DNA from: JABDBE01 sp963832245
GTDB taxonomy: Bacteria > Acidobacteriota > Terriglobia > Terriglobales > Acidobacteriaceae
Assembly: GCA_963832245.1 (NCBI GenBank)
Contig: CAWHTG010000004.1
Span: forward strand, 2,356,001 to 2,420,000
Length of the DNA: 64,000 bases
Reading direction: 5' to 3'
Part shown: piece by piece, positions 9,627 through 18,642 of the stretch
Layout of the letters: each line of letters opens with the position of its first letter
How positions within the stretch are numbered: the stretch's first letter is position 1
Notes under the pieces: generated by a model
The model's input: the letters and a program-made list of their open reading frames with translations, nothing else
What the model was told of the DNA's origin: nothing
Database searches by the model: none
Translations under genes and position numbers: made by a program

Positions 9627-11905
9627 TGGGGGTCCCCTGGAGCGGACAAATGAGTGCCATTTCCGTTTCCGTTTCCATTTCCATTGCCGTTGGCGTCGTT
9701 ATAGTAGTAGTGATAATCGGATCCGTAGTGTCCGTAATAGCCGCGATACTCCACCGAGTTGAACGAGAGGTCGTTTACGACGACTCCGGCGATGTTTGCC
9801 CTGACCTTTTTGAGGACATCACGCGCACGTAGCAGAGACTGCCGGCCAGTCCTTTTGGAACGGGCAATGAGGACGACCACGTCGGCGTTTCTCGCGCAGA
9901 CCGCTGCGTCCGTCACTGCCAGTACAGGAGGCGTGTCAATCACGATGTAGCGAAACGCTTCGCGCCAGTGCCGCAAAAGTTGTGGCATGGCGTCAGAGGC
10001 CAGCATTTCGGATGGATATGGAGGCATATGTCCGGCGGGAATGACATGCAGGCCGGGGATCTCGTCAATCTTGACGATCACCGATTCGGGATCCTCGGTG
10101 CCGGCGAGGCAAGCGCTCAGGCCCTTGGTGCTCGAAATGCCCAGGTACTTGTGAATTGTGGGACGACGCATGTCCGCGTCCACAAGAAGGGTTTTCTGTC
10201 CGGTCTGGGCCAACACTACCGCGAGGTTGAGAGCCGTGAAACTTTTTCCTTCCTGCATCATTCCGCTGGTGACCATGATGACTTGCGGCGGCGCACCCGG
10301 GGACGAGAGCAACAACGAAGTCCGAAGAGCCCGGAAAGCTTCCGCGCTGCTGGAATTGCGATGTTCCATGGTGACCGGCTGAATGAATTGTCGGGTTGCT
10401 GTGCGGCCCACCAGTTTGTGCGGGTTTTTGCCGTCCACGCTGACGCTCGGTATTACGCCCAGCGAAGGAAGCGAGCAGTAGGCTTCAATATCATCCGGGG
10501 TACGGATAGAGTTGTCGACATTTTCTACGACAAAGGCCAACGCCATACCGAACAAAAGACCGCCCATGCAACCCAGTGCGATGTTCAGAGGGATTTTTGG
10601 TTCAACCGGTTCAATCGGTATGCTTGCCGGGTCGACGATATTGATGTTGCTGGATTTCAGGCCGGCCAAAATGCCGGCTTCCTTGAGCTTCTTAAGCAAT
10701 CCCTCATAGAGGTCACGGCTGGATTCAACGTCGCGCCGCATAATCGCGTATTGAATGGCGTCTTCGTTGAGCTTGTAGGCTTCCTGTTTCTGTTTGCCGA
10801 ACGATGCTTGCAACATCTCTTCAGATTTCTGCGCCGCTTTGTACTCGGCTTGTACCGCCTCGCCGACTTTCTTTATTTCCTTGGCGATGCTGGAGTCGAG
10901 TTCATTCATTTGCGATTGCAACTGCATGACGCGGGGATACGAAGCCCCGTACTTGGCAGCCAGTTGCGCGTATTGTGCTCTGGCCTCGGCACGGGCCTTA
11001 TACAGCGCTCCAAGAACACTTTCCGGAGCAATGTTTGCGATGAGTTCTGGATTCTCTGTCATCGCGATGCGATACTTCGCTTCTTTCACTATGCGATCGG
11101 CCTCGGCGGCGGAGAGTTGCTTGTTAAGTTCCTCCAGTTTGTCGGTGATGATGTTGTGGGTCTCGTCGGTCCCCAGGATGCCGACTTTCTTCTGATAAGC
11201 GATGAGGGCTTCCTGTGAGGTTTCGGCACGCTTTTTCAGATCATCGAGTTGCCTGGTGAGCCAGTCAGAGGTTTGTATTGTGGCTTTATATTTGGTCTGG
11301 AAGTTGTGTTCGATATAGTTGTTCGCCACGGAATTCGCGACATCGGCCGCCAGATTGGGGTCCTTACTGCGAAAGTGAATGTCTATGATCTGTGTCTTGG
11401 GGACCAGTTGGACGTTGAGCGACTTATGAAACACGTCGACCAGCTTGGCGCGTTTCTGGAGACCCAAAGTATCAAAATCCGCCGCTGAATCGTAGAACTT
11501 GCCTGCAAATCCTTTGTTACGGTGAAGCCCTAGTTGCTTGATAACGCTGGTTGCGATGGTGTCGCTTTGCACTATCCGTATCTGGGTCTCCAGCTTGGTA
11601 TTCATATCGAGACCTATCGGCATCACCATCTGCTCGAGGCCGAGGTCATCGGCACCCTCGAGGTCGAGCAAGAGCCGGGAAGATGCCTCGTAGCGCTTGG
11701 GAAGGAACAGGGAAACAGCAGTGACTAGCAACACGACTGCTGCCAGACTGCCAAGAACGAGCCAGCGACGCTTCTGGAGTACCCGCCAGAATTGGATTAT
11801 GGAAATCTGGTCATCCTGAGAATCGATGATCGCTGCCGGAGCGTCGGAGAAACTGAATTTCTCGAGTTCTATCTTGTTATTGATGGTTAAGGGATTGTCT
11901 GTCAT
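9623..11905 (-). CDS. polysaccharide co-polymerase / tyrosine autokinase (Wzc-like)
   Basis: A 760-residue inner-membrane protein fusing a Wzz-type chain-length domain to a BY-kinase. A first transmembrane helix lies near residue 55-75 (LVLGSLAAVVLLVTAVSLFL), then a coiled-coil periplasmic region, a GNVR-type segment and a second helix (CMGGLLFGMALAFVVEN). The cytoplasmic kinase has Walker A (SGMMQEGKS), Walker A' (LLVDADMRRP) and Walker B (YIVIDTPP). The C terminus has a tyrosine cluster (YRGYYGHYGSDYHYYY), the usual autophosphorylation site, followed by a Gly-Asn tail. The ATG at 11905 was chosen because AAGGA lies about five bases upstream and the frame upstream overlaps the TetR gene. It controls polysaccharide chain length and export with the overlapping Wza-like gene. 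Confidence 0.9.
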   Translation of the reverse strand: MTDNPLTINNKIELEKFSFSDAPAAIIDSQDDQISIIQFWRVLQKRRWLVLGSLAAVVLLVTAVSLFLPKRYEASSRLLLDLEGADDLGLEQMVMPIGLDMNTKLETQIRIVQSDTIATSVIKQLGLHRNKGFAGKFYDSAADFDTLGLQKRAKLVDVFHKSLNVQLVPKTQIIDIHFRSKDPNLAADVANSVANNYIEHNFQTKYKATIQTSDWLTRQLDDLKKRAETSQEALIAYQKKVGILGTDETHNIITDKLEELNKQLSAAEADRIVKEAKYRIAMTENPELIANIAPESVLGALYKARAEARAQYAQLAAKYGASYPRVMQLQSQMNELDSSIAKEIKKVGEAVQAEYKAAQKSEEMLQASFGKQKQEAYKLNEDAIQYAIMRRDVESSRDLYEGLLKKLKEAGILAGLKSSNINIVDPASIPIEPVEPKIPLNIALGCMGGLLFGMALAFVVENVDNSIRTPDDIEAYCSLPSLGVIPSVSVDGKNPHKLVGRTATRQFIQPVTMEHRNSSSAEAFRALRTSLLLSSPGAPPQVIMVTSGMMQEGKSFTALNLAVVLAQTGQKTLLVDADMRRPTIHKYLGISSTKGLSACLAGTEDPESVIVKIDEIPGLHVIPAGHMPPYPSEMLASDAMPQLLRHWREAFRYIVIDTPPVLAVTDAAVCARNADVVVLIARSKRTGRQSLLRARDVLKKVRANIAGVVVNDLSFNSVEYRGYYGHYGSDYHYYYNDANGNGNGNGNGNGTHLSAPGDPQ
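9658..9690 (-). repeat. in-frame hexanucleotide microsatellite in the kinase gene
   Basis: About five and a half copies of a six-base unit (TTTCCG/TTTCCA on the plus strand) encode an alternating Gly-Asn tract near the C terminus of the Wzc-like kinase, just after its tyrosine cluster. Because the unit is six bases, copy number changes would lengthen or shorten the tail without shifting frame. Confidence 0.8.
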
Positions 11906-11912
11906 AGCATCC

Positions 11913-12580
11913 TTAATCGATGGGTGAAATCGTACGGTCTGCCGCGTGGTCGCCAACCGGTAACACGGATTCGGGTAACATCGCCGTCATCCAAAAGGCT
12001 GAATAGGTGGCGACAGCTTCGTCAGTGCTTGCGCAGGAGAGGTCACCTTCTGTCAGCACCGACTGCAATCCCTGGTGGGCGGCGATCAATGCAGCCAGAC
12101 CAAGCGCTGTAATGCCGGGCTCGAAATCGCGGATCAGGCCTTTGGATGCGCAACGCGCAAGATACTCACGAAGCGGTTGAAAGAGTGGGACTAAGTGCTT
12201 GCGCAGAATGCGGTCTGCTCCATGGTCGAGCTCAAACAGGCTTAAATAAAGCAACCGAATCGTCTCCGGCTGATGATGCAAGGTCTCAACCAGCACCGCG
12301 ACAATCCCGGGCAGGGCCGTTCGAGGGTTCTCATCACTTTCGAGCCGTCCTCTTAGTTCCTTGCTGATTCGCAGACGGCGTAGGCGAGATTCGGTTGCGG
12401 CCCAAAGAGATCTCGTTTTCGGGGAAAATGGCGGAAGACCGTAACCTCGCTAACCCCTGCCAGTCGGGCGATCTCATGCGTGCTGCCGGCGGCGAAACCC
12501 TGGCGCGAGAATAGCTGCACGGCCGCTTCAACGATGCGGTTCGCGGTGCCATTCGCGTTTTGGACTTTTGGAACGGGCAT
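11913..12580 (-). pseudogene. TetR-family regulator with a single-base frameshift
   Basis: The first part, from the ATG at 12580, encodes a TetR helix-turn-helix (RIVEAAVQLFSRQGF, then HEIARLAGVSEVTVFRHFPRK). The ligand-binding half continues in another frame down to the TAA at 11913. The frames join exactly if one T is added near 12405: the sequence then reads RKRDLF-WAATESRLRRLRISKEL without a gap. As given, the first frame stops at 12353 after about 75 residues, leaving an HTH-only product. It lies between the antiterminator and kinase genes, so a repressor of the polysaccharide operon is plausible. It may be a genuine inactivation or a base-calling error in a TTT run. Confidence 0.8.
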
Positions 12581-12700
12581 TTAAGTTTCAGTGTTGGTCT
12601 GAACGCCGAATACAAAGACGTAACTGGAAGATTGAGTAATTGAAAATCCGAGGATGGGAAATCAGCGAACTGAATTAGTCAATTCCGAAACCTGTGCGAC

Positions 12701-13459
12701 TCACAGGGGTTCCACGGCGTCGGCGTCGAGTTCCACAGCTACGCTCTGTTGAATGAGGTCTACCGTAATCACGACCCGAAGACCATTGGCGTTTCGAACA
12801 AGTACACCTTCGAGGCCCTGCAAGGCTCCTGCGTTGATCCGCACTTTCTGGCCGATTGCGAGGCCGCGATGGGGCTCAAATTTCTGCAGGTGCAAACCAG
12901 AACGCAATTTCTCAATCTCAAAATCGGATAACCGCGCAGGTTTGCCTTTGGTGCCAACAAACGACAGAACCCCGGGCGCGTCGAGCACTCGCACGCGTTC
13001 GCTTCGCGGGATGTTCACGAACAGATAACCGGGAAACAGCGGTAGCTCAACCTGGGCCTTGCAGCCGTTTTTCCAGCGACGAATGCTGCGGAACAACGGG
13101 AGAAAGCATTCGATACGGCGGTATCCCAGATGCTCGCGAACTCGCTTCTCATGTCGCGGGCTTGCATAGATAGCGTACCAGTGGGGAAGGCCCTCCAGCG
13201 ATTGCAGTGGCTGAGGCAACAACAAGCTCGCAGTCGTCGCTGAAGTGCTGGCTTCCATCACATGAGACAAGGCTTCGCCCCCGTCGCTTAGATAGCGTTT
13301 GCTTTGTTTGAAAACTTTTATTGGCACTCGCGGCCGAATGCTGGAGACCGCTTGGTTGTTCAACCGCTCGTACTGCTGTGGTGTAAGTAGGCGACTACAT
13401 TCGCCTCGTGCTTCTGGATGCATGGCGAATGCCAATTCGGTACGGTCAACTAACTCCAT
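12701..13459 (-). CDS. NusG-like transcription antiterminator (UpxY/RfaH family)
   Basis: A 252-residue protein. The NGN domain begins around residue 90 (HWYAIYASPRHEKRVREHL) and contains LPLFPGYLFVNI. The C-terminal KOW domain follows (IGQKVRINAGALQGLEGVLV). Specialised NusG paralogs of this type load on RNA polymerase and help it read through long polysaccharide operons. Being the first gene of the minus-strand locus is the classic position for UpxY proteins. The first 90 residues are not part of the NGN fold, and a start at the internal ATG before EASTSATT is possible. No ops-like element was identified upstream. Confidence 0.87.
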   Translation of the reverse strand: MELVDRTELAFAMHPEARGECSRLLTPQQYERLNNQAVSSIRPRVPIKVFKQSKRYLSDGGEALSHVMEASTSATTASLLLPQPLQSLEGLPHWYAIYASPRHEKRVREHLGYRRIECFLPLFRSIRRWKNGCKAQVELPLFPGYLFVNIPRSERVRVLDAPGVLSFVGTKGKPARLSDFEIEKLRSGLHLQKFEPHRGLAIGQKVRINAGALQGLEGVLVRNANGLRVVITVDLIQQSVAVELDADAVEPL

Positions 13460-14089
13460 CGTTCTTCAAGGTTTAGCGGTTCCAAATCGGGAAATGCTGC
13501 CGCGGACGTCTCAAAAGGAGAGAAAGCCCCGTACGAAAATCACGTGTGTCTCATCCCCGAACGAGACTGAGCCTGAACATGGACGCCAGAAATCTCATGA
13601 GCAGTCTTAGGTTTTTCGAGCGCATTATAGATGATCAAAGCCGACGCGAACCGGACGACTCACCCAAGTTCCGTCGTCATAGTGCGGATGAAGTGGACTC
13701 AGCCGACCGAATGTCTCAACGTGAGAGAGAAATTTGACGATCGCATCTCATAATCTAAATTTGCGATAAGGGAAATGACATCTGACACCCGTTCGCGAAA
13801 ATGGATGTTCAATAGAAGGAGCGAATGTTTTTGCAGTGCGAGCAAGACGTAGGATCCCGTGTAAACGCGCATCACCACACGTTTTATCTCGCATGATCCG
13901 TTGCACGAACTTCAATCCAAAGTGCTAGTTCCTCAGCTACTGGTGTCGCGTACTGGGCTTAGGTTAGTCTCGGCGATTAAAGTGCTCTAATGCAGCGGGA
14001 CTCTGCGTGATCTCGGTCTGCTCGGTGTTTGTAAACCCCCGAGGAGGGCCGCTCGCGAAACCAATAGCTTGAGCATCAGGGAGGAACGG
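13460..14089. other. 630-base intergenic region between divergent units
   Basis: This region should carry the promoter of the polysaccharide operon (minus) and of the secreted-protein gene (plus). No convincing -35/-10 pair or sigma54 box was seen. A possible 52-codon ORF runs on the plus strand from an ATG at 13579 to a TGA at 13737 (charged product, FFERIIDDQSRREPDD), but it has no Shine-Dalgarno site and I do not call it a gene. Confidence 0.5.
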
Positions 14090-14749
14090 GTGCGCAATCG
14101 TTATCGAAGGTCTTATATCTGTATCGCTTTTGTGCTGGTGTCGGCATGTTCACTGCTGGCGCAGTCTGATCGTATCGAACTTAAGCAGCAGGATCGTTTT
14201 CAACTGAAGGGCGCTACCGTCCAACCGCTGCTTACCGCGAATCTCGGTGAATCTCCGGCGATCGGAAGCATCGACAATGAACCTGGATTGCCGGACGCAC
14301 CCAGCTCCACCAAGCCGGACGCGTTGACCGCAGACCCCACGCCGTCCCCGGCGGTGAAGAGAGAGTCTCAGGGAGCGCCGCCGGCCGCCAGGGGTGGCTC
14401 ACTCGGTGTTGATCGCAGCGTCATGGACCGGAGTTACATGGCTGTTACCGGTACGATGTTTGCTGCCAGCATTTTTGACGCAGAATTGACCATGCGCTGC
14501 CTGGAACAAAGAACCTGCAGTTACATCCCAAGCTCATTCCGCAGCCGGACTGCCTTGTATGGAATCGGGATTCCCGCCGACTTGGGGGTTTCGTATTTGA
14601 CCTATTACATGAAGAGGAAGCGCAGCCGTATTTGGTTTATGCCTTCGGCTTTGGTGACCGTCGCTAATATCTATGTCGGCGTGCACGCTTATCATAGGAC
14701 GCAGGACCCAAGCTTACCTGTCGGTGTCGCGCGCCGTGGCATGCGTTAG
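14090..14749 (+). CDS. secreted or membrane-anchored protein of unknown function
   Basis: A 219-residue protein starting at a GTG preceded by AGGGAGGA with six-base spacing; a TTG seven codons upstream is in frame but lacks such a site. The N terminus (RNRYRRSYICIAFVLVSACSLLAQ) is a Sec signal peptide. A Pro/Ser/Thr-rich linker follows at about residues 65-105, then a region with hydrophobic segments (MAVTGTMFAASIF, IPADLGVSYLTYYM, MPSALVTVANIYVGV) that may be transmembrane. I recognise no domain. It is convergent with the phosphoesterase gene and separated from it by a shared hairpin terminator. Confidence 0.7.
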   Translation: MRNRYRRSYICIAFVLVSACSLLAQSDRIELKQQDRFQLKGATVQPLLTANLGESPAIGSIDNEPGLPDAPSSTKPDALTADPTPSPAVKRESQGAPPAARGGSLGVDRSVMDRSYMAVTGTMFAASIFDAELTMRCLEQRTCSYIPSSFRSRTALYGIGIPADLGVSYLTYYMKRKRSRIWFMPSALVTVANIYVGVHAYHRTQDPSLPVGVARRGMR

Positions 14750-14788
14750 GGTCAGGCAGGGCAATCGGATCTTCATCGTGAAAACACA

Positions 14789-14826
14789 GCGGGCATGCGA
14801 AGAAGTAACCTCGCATGCCCGCTTCA
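14789..14826. terminator. bidirectional hairpin terminator
   Basis: GCGGGCATGCGA (14789-14800) and its exact complement TCGCATGCCCGC (14811-14822) form a 12-bp stem with a ten-base loop, followed on the plus strand by TTCAGTTATATT. It lies between two convergent genes, so it probably stops transcription from both sides. Confidence 0.7.
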
Positions 14827-14893
14827 GTTATATTCGGTTCACATTGGCGTCAGCCCAGACTCCGATCGCTGATGCCAACAGTTGCCCACCACG

Positions 14894-16495
14894 TTATCGA
14901 ACTGGTTCGCCGGTATTGGGATCGAGGAACAGGCGGTCCTTGTCTCGATCCCCGTTAAAGTCAAGCATTCGACCGATTGAGTTTGCGATTCCATCAAAGG
15001 ATCCCTGACCAATGCGCTGGCCACTCAGCCAGTTATCCTCGATGAACCGGATGATCGAACTCTGATCTGTTACGCTGTGATCCACAAAATTTTCTTTTGA
15101 AAACGGCGAGATCACCAGCAAGGGCAAACGCGGACCATAACCGCAACGGCCAAGCGCATGCGTGTTCGCCGCGTTAATGCCTGGAAGGGACGCGGCCGCA
15201 GTGCCGCAGGCGCCAGGTCCGGTCAAAGCATCCGCTGTCCCGGTGGACGTGTTTAGGATTGGACCCATCTGGTGGTCATACCATCCGTCGGAGTCGTCAT
15301 ACATGATCACAATAGCCGTGCTTCTCCAGTTCCGCTGTTGTTCGAGGAAGTTGATGGTGTTGACGATAAAGTTTTGTTCATCCAGCGGATCGGAATACCC
15401 TGCGTGGCCGTCCTCGTAGGCAGGCGCCTTGAGGAAGCTGACTGCCGGGAAGTTGCCAGCAGAGACGGCAGCGAAGAAATCCTGAATGTCGTATTGGTGG
15501 TTCGCCGGCCCCTTATTGCCAATTTCCATGATGGAAGCGGGGCGCGTGTGTTGTGGATTGGCGGTGGAGGCGTAGTAGCCAAAAAGCGAATGGTGTGGAA
15601 TGTAATCAGCCGTCGTCCCCGCAAGTCCGGTCGAGCTTCGGTTGCAACCGGTGGTGCCGTTGGGATTAGTGATGGACAGATTGAAACCGCCCATGAACCC
15701 TCCCCACGTCACCCCTGCCGCAGTCAGCAGGTCGCCGATGTTGGTTCCGCCCATTTGGCCCTGAGCGCGAGTCGGGCTGGAGCAAACATCACCGATCGGA
15801 TCCGCATCGCCGATCATCGTGAGTGAGCCATCGCTGCCGCCGAGTACTTCGTCGCCGGTACCGTGCAAGGTCGAGGTGACGCCATTGGTCTGCCCCGAAA
15901 CCAGGTTAAGCAGTCCTGGAGTGGAAGGACCGAAGGTTGTGCCGTAGGAATTGTCGCTCATTGCAAAAGCCTGGGCATAGTTCCACAGGCCGGTAACCGT
16001 ATTGCCGTCAAAATAGCCCATCGGCTCGCTGTTGTTGCCCCCAGTAAAGGTGGGGAACAGATCCATCAGGCCGGAGTCGAAAGCTTGCTGTTCTGCTGTG
16101 TAATCGTGGTCCTGATCGGTAGTAACGGCTTGCGAGCGATCCAGACGGAAGGGGTTCGAGGCTGCAGTTCCGTTGGCTGGATTCAAGTTGGGATTGAACG
16201 TAAGCAACGCGCTGGTGAGGCCGTTGACTGTGGGCGTCCTGCGGTCTGCATAAAAAGGCGGTTCTCCCTGAGGATTTTTGGCCAGAGGGTAGGTTCCGAA
16301 ATAGTGGTCGAATGAAACATTTTCCTGGAAGATTACGACTAAATGCTGGATGGGTGTGGCCGTCGGAGCAGCTTTCGTTACTGCTTTCGAAGCTGCAAAT
16401 GCCGGCGAAACACTCGGTCCCAGGGCCGTGAGCAGCGCTGTGAAGAGAGCCACGGCTTTTCTGGGAATGTCTGATGTTCTGATTTGATTGAACAT
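14894..16495 (-). CDS. secreted phosphoesterase, phospholipase C / acid phosphatase family
   Basis: A 533-residue protein with a signal peptide (about residues 1-34, ending SPAFAA). It belongs to the PF04185 phosphoesterase family: HLVVIFQENVSFDHYFGTYP near residue 50 holds the metal and nucleophile region, and IVIMYDDSDGWYDH near residue 395 is the second conserved block. Relatives hydrolyse phosphatidylcholine or other phosphomonoesters/diesters in the periplasm or outside the cell. A C-terminal segment (SSIIRFIEDNWL, FLDPNTGEPV) is typical of the group. It is divergent from the response-regulator gene, and a perfect 18-bp palindrome lies in the shared upstream region. Confidence 0.88.
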   Translation of the reverse strand: MFNQIRTSDIPRKAVALFTALLTALGPSVSPAFAASKAVTKAAPTATPIQHLVVIFQENVSFDHYFGTYPLAKNPQGEPPFYADRRTPTVNGLTSALLTFNPNLNPANGTAASNPFRLDRSQAVTTDQDHDYTAEQQAFDSGLMDLFPTFTGGNNSEPMGYFDGNTVTGLWNYAQAFAMSDNSYGTTFGPSTPGLLNLVSGQTNGVTSTLHGTGDEVLGGSDGSLTMIGDADPIGDVCSSPTRAQGQMGGTNIGDLLTAAGVTWGGFMGGFNLSITNPNGTTGCNRSSTGLAGTTADYIPHHSLFGYYASTANPQHTRPASIMEIGNKGPANHQYDIQDFFAAVSAGNFPAVSFLKAPAYEDGHAGYSDPLDEQNFIVNTINFLEQQRNWRSTAIVIMYDDSDGWYDHQMGPILNTSTGTADALTGPGACGTAAASLPGINAANTHALGRCGYGPRLPLLVISPFSKENFVDHSVTDQSSIIRFIEDNWLSGQRIGQGSFDGIANSIGRMLDFNGDRDKDRLFLDPNTGEPVR

Positions 16496-16739
16496 ACTCC
16501 TCCTTCTTTTTCCTCCGTCTTCCTCTAACTGTCTTTGGTGGGTTAAAGGGCTGTTGCAGAGGAGTAGACAGGCTAGACGGTCGGTATTTCAGAATTGTCA
16601 CCCGATTATTAAACGTATGTGAATTCAAAATCGCACGTTCTGCCCCGAAATTCTGGACCAGGACCCCTGTTCCGTTTTTGTAACAGCAGCGCTAACTAAA
16701 GTTCGGGCCACTCTGCCTGTGTTAACTAGAGGCTGCAGA

Positions 16740-16757
16740 CTTGCGCGATCGCGCAAG
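16740..16757. promoter_or_regulatory. perfect 18-bp palindrome in divergent intergenic region
   Basis: CTTGCGCGATCGCGCAAG equals its own reverse complement. It lies in the 380-base region between the phosphoesterase gene (start 16495, minus) and the response-regulator gene (start 16876, plus), about 120 bases before the latter. The position suggests an operator for a dimeric regulator, possibly autoregulation. No sigma54 -24/-12 box was found in this region. Confidence 0.5.
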
Positions 16758-16875
16758 ATCATCCTCTGATCTGTGGAAGCTGTGTCGGCAAATGTGCGAA
16801 AGGAGGCACGGCGTGGGATCACTCGCCCCCAGTTACGCTGCAAGAGCAACATGTGCTCTCCCGAGAGGAACCAGG

Positions 16876-18249
16876 ATGCACCGCGAAAGGATATTGATTG
16901 TCGAAGGAGAAAAAGAGACTTGCGGAGTATTGCGCAACTATCTGGAGGACAAAGGATACGAAGTCTCGACCGCCGGAACGTGTGCGGCTGCAGAACAAAT
17001 CTGGCGCGCCCGTCGGCCCGATATTGCAATTCTCGACTACAGTCTGTCCGACGGCAATGCCCTTGGACTCATACCTCGCCTGAAGGCTATTGATGCGTCG
17101 ATTCCCATCATCATTCTGACCGGATATGGTTCGATTGATTTAGCAGTGGAAGGCGTAAAGCTGGGAGCCGAGGTCTTCTTGCCTAAGCCCGTGGAGCTGT
17201 CAACACTCTACGTCTTGATTCAACGCAGCCTGGAGAACCAGCGAAACCAGCGGAAGCAGTTGGCAGAACGGGCCATGAGCGGCCGCGGAATCATGGATCC
17301 CTTCTTGGGGAAAAGCGACAGTATACGAAGGCTGGCTGATCAGGCGTACAAGCTGACATTGACTGATGCTCCAGTTTTAATCCAGGGGGAAGCTGGTACG
17401 GGCAGGGGCACGATAGCGCGGTGGTTACATCACAATGGTTCCAGGGCTGCCGAGCCTTTTGTGGAGATCAACTGCGGCGATTTGCCGGGTGACGTTTTGG
17501 AGAATGAGTTGTTCGGCGAAGAGGGCGATGCTCTCACGGCAACCAATAAAGCCGGGTTGCTGGAGATTGCCCACAAGGGGACGGTTTTCCTGGAAGAGAT
17601 CGAAAATGTAGATTTCCACATCCAGTCCAAAATGCTGAAGGTTGTCGAGGACAAGCAACTCCGCCGGCTTGAGGAAGTTCGTGATCGAAGAGTGGACATT
17701 CGTTTGATTGCAGCCACCCATCAAGCAATGTCCTCCCTGCCTCGCCGACAATTTCGGCGCGAGGAAAACGATCGCTTTAACTGGATTCCTCTTTCCGTCC
17801 CACCTCTGCGTGAGCGAGTCGAAGACATACCAATACTCAGCGCCCATATCCTCGGTGATTTAGCCGCCCAGTTGGGTGCTGGCGGATTGGAACTTGGTGG
17901 CGCTGCGCAGCGGGCGTTGCAGAGCTATTCCTGGCCGGGAAATATTCGGGAACTCAGAAATGTTTTGGAGCGAGTTGCGCTGGTCACCGCAAAAAACGGG
18001 TTGGGCGATCAGGACTTTCGTTTCGATGTCCAGGTCGAGCAGTATCTCTCGGGCATCGGTCAGTTCAGAACTCTAGAGGAGATGGAACGTAATTATATTC
18101 AGCAGGTGCTCCGCAAGGAGCGGGGACGAGTCCAATCCGCCGCGAAGAAACTCGGTATTCCGCGCAGCTCTCTCTACCACAAACTGAAACAATATCGGAC
18201 GGACCAATCCGAAAATTGTTATGCAGCCAATCGAAAACTCAGACTCTGA
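16876..18249 (+). CDS. NtrC-family response regulator with degenerate sigma54 ATPase motifs
   Basis: A 457-residue protein: receiver (1-120, phospho-Asp in ILDYSLSDG, LPKP lysine), AAA+ domain (about 145-375) and a C-terminal Fis-type HTH (VQSAAKKLGIPRSSLYHKLKQY). The ATG at 16876 has GAGAGGA upstream and begins directly at the receiver; an in-frame upstream extension adds no domain. Walker A reads GEAGTGRG with Arg in place of the expected Lys. The sigma54-contact loop normally reading GAFTGA is replaced by GDALTAT. Walker B is FLEEI instead of FLDEI. These changes suggest it cannot remodel sigma54 polymerase and acts as a sigma70-type activator or repressor. No cognate kinase is adjacent. 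Confidence 0.88.
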   Translation: MHRERILIVEGEKETCGVLRNYLEDKGYEVSTAGTCAAAEQIWRARRPDIAILDYSLSDGNALGLIPRLKAIDASIPIIILTGYGSIDLAVEGVKLGAEVFLPKPVELSTLYVLIQRSLENQRNQRKQLAERAMSGRGIMDPFLGKSDSIRRLADQAYKLTLTDAPVLIQGEAGTGRGTIARWLHHNGSRAAEPFVEINCGDLPGDVLENELFGEEGDALTATNKAGLLEIAHKGTVFLEEIENVDFHIQSKMLKVVEDKQLRRLEEVRDRRVDIRLIAATHQAMSSLPRRQFRREENDRFNWIPLSVPPLRERVEDIPILSAHILGDLAAQLGAGGLELGGAAQRALQSYSWPGNIRELRNVLERVALVTAKNGLGDQDFRFDVQVEQYLSGIGQFRTLEEMERNYIQQVLRKERGRVQSAAKKLGIPRSSLYHKLKQYRTDQSENCYAANRKLRL

Positions 18250-18336
18250 GCGTCAGGGAAGACGCACGCCTCAAATCTGAAAGCTATCCTGAGCGCGGTA
18301 TTGCCGCGCAAAAGCATTGCCGAGTTTCGCGGTCAA

Positions 18337-18504
18337 TTACTGCCCAATTGAGCTCGCGACTGACGAGAAAACATTGTTCGAGCTGCCGCCGATCAAGCGT
18401 ATGGTTCCGACCACGAGAACCAGAATCACCGCCAGCATCACGGCATACTCCGCGATATCCTGGCCCTGTTCCTCGGAGCAGAGCCTTTTCACCAATTCAA
18501 CCAT
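18337..18504 (-). CDS. Flp/Fap-type prepilin
   Basis: A 55-residue ORF from the ATG at 18504, preceded by GGAGGG. The sequence EEQGQDIAEYAVMLAVILVL is a textbook type IVb (Flp) prepilin: cleavage after the Gly leaves Glu at +5 and Tyr at +6, followed by a hydrophobic helix. Flp pilins are exported and assembled by Tad machinery. No tad/cpa genes, prepilin peptidase or secretin lie in this window, so the gene is an orphan here. It sits between the degenerate response regulator and an ABC exporter on the opposite strand. Confidence 0.85.
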   Translation of the reverse strand: MVELVKRLCSEEQGQDIAEYAVMLAVILVLVVGTIRLIGGSSNNVFSSVASSIGQ

Positions 18505-18642
18505 ACTGCCCTCCGCTGTTGGTATCGTAGAGCGACCATCATGCCGGGACAGAATGCGCTTGTCAAATCAAAGTTGTGCCTCGCTCCGAACTTGCCAATC
18601 CCTCCCACCGTTCTGTGCACAAGCCATTTAGAATTAACCGCA

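Noticed and set aside
9968..11218. 416-codon plus-strand frame opposite the kinase gene
   Set aside because: Antisense shadow of the Wzc-like gene; no ribosome site and no family-like motif.
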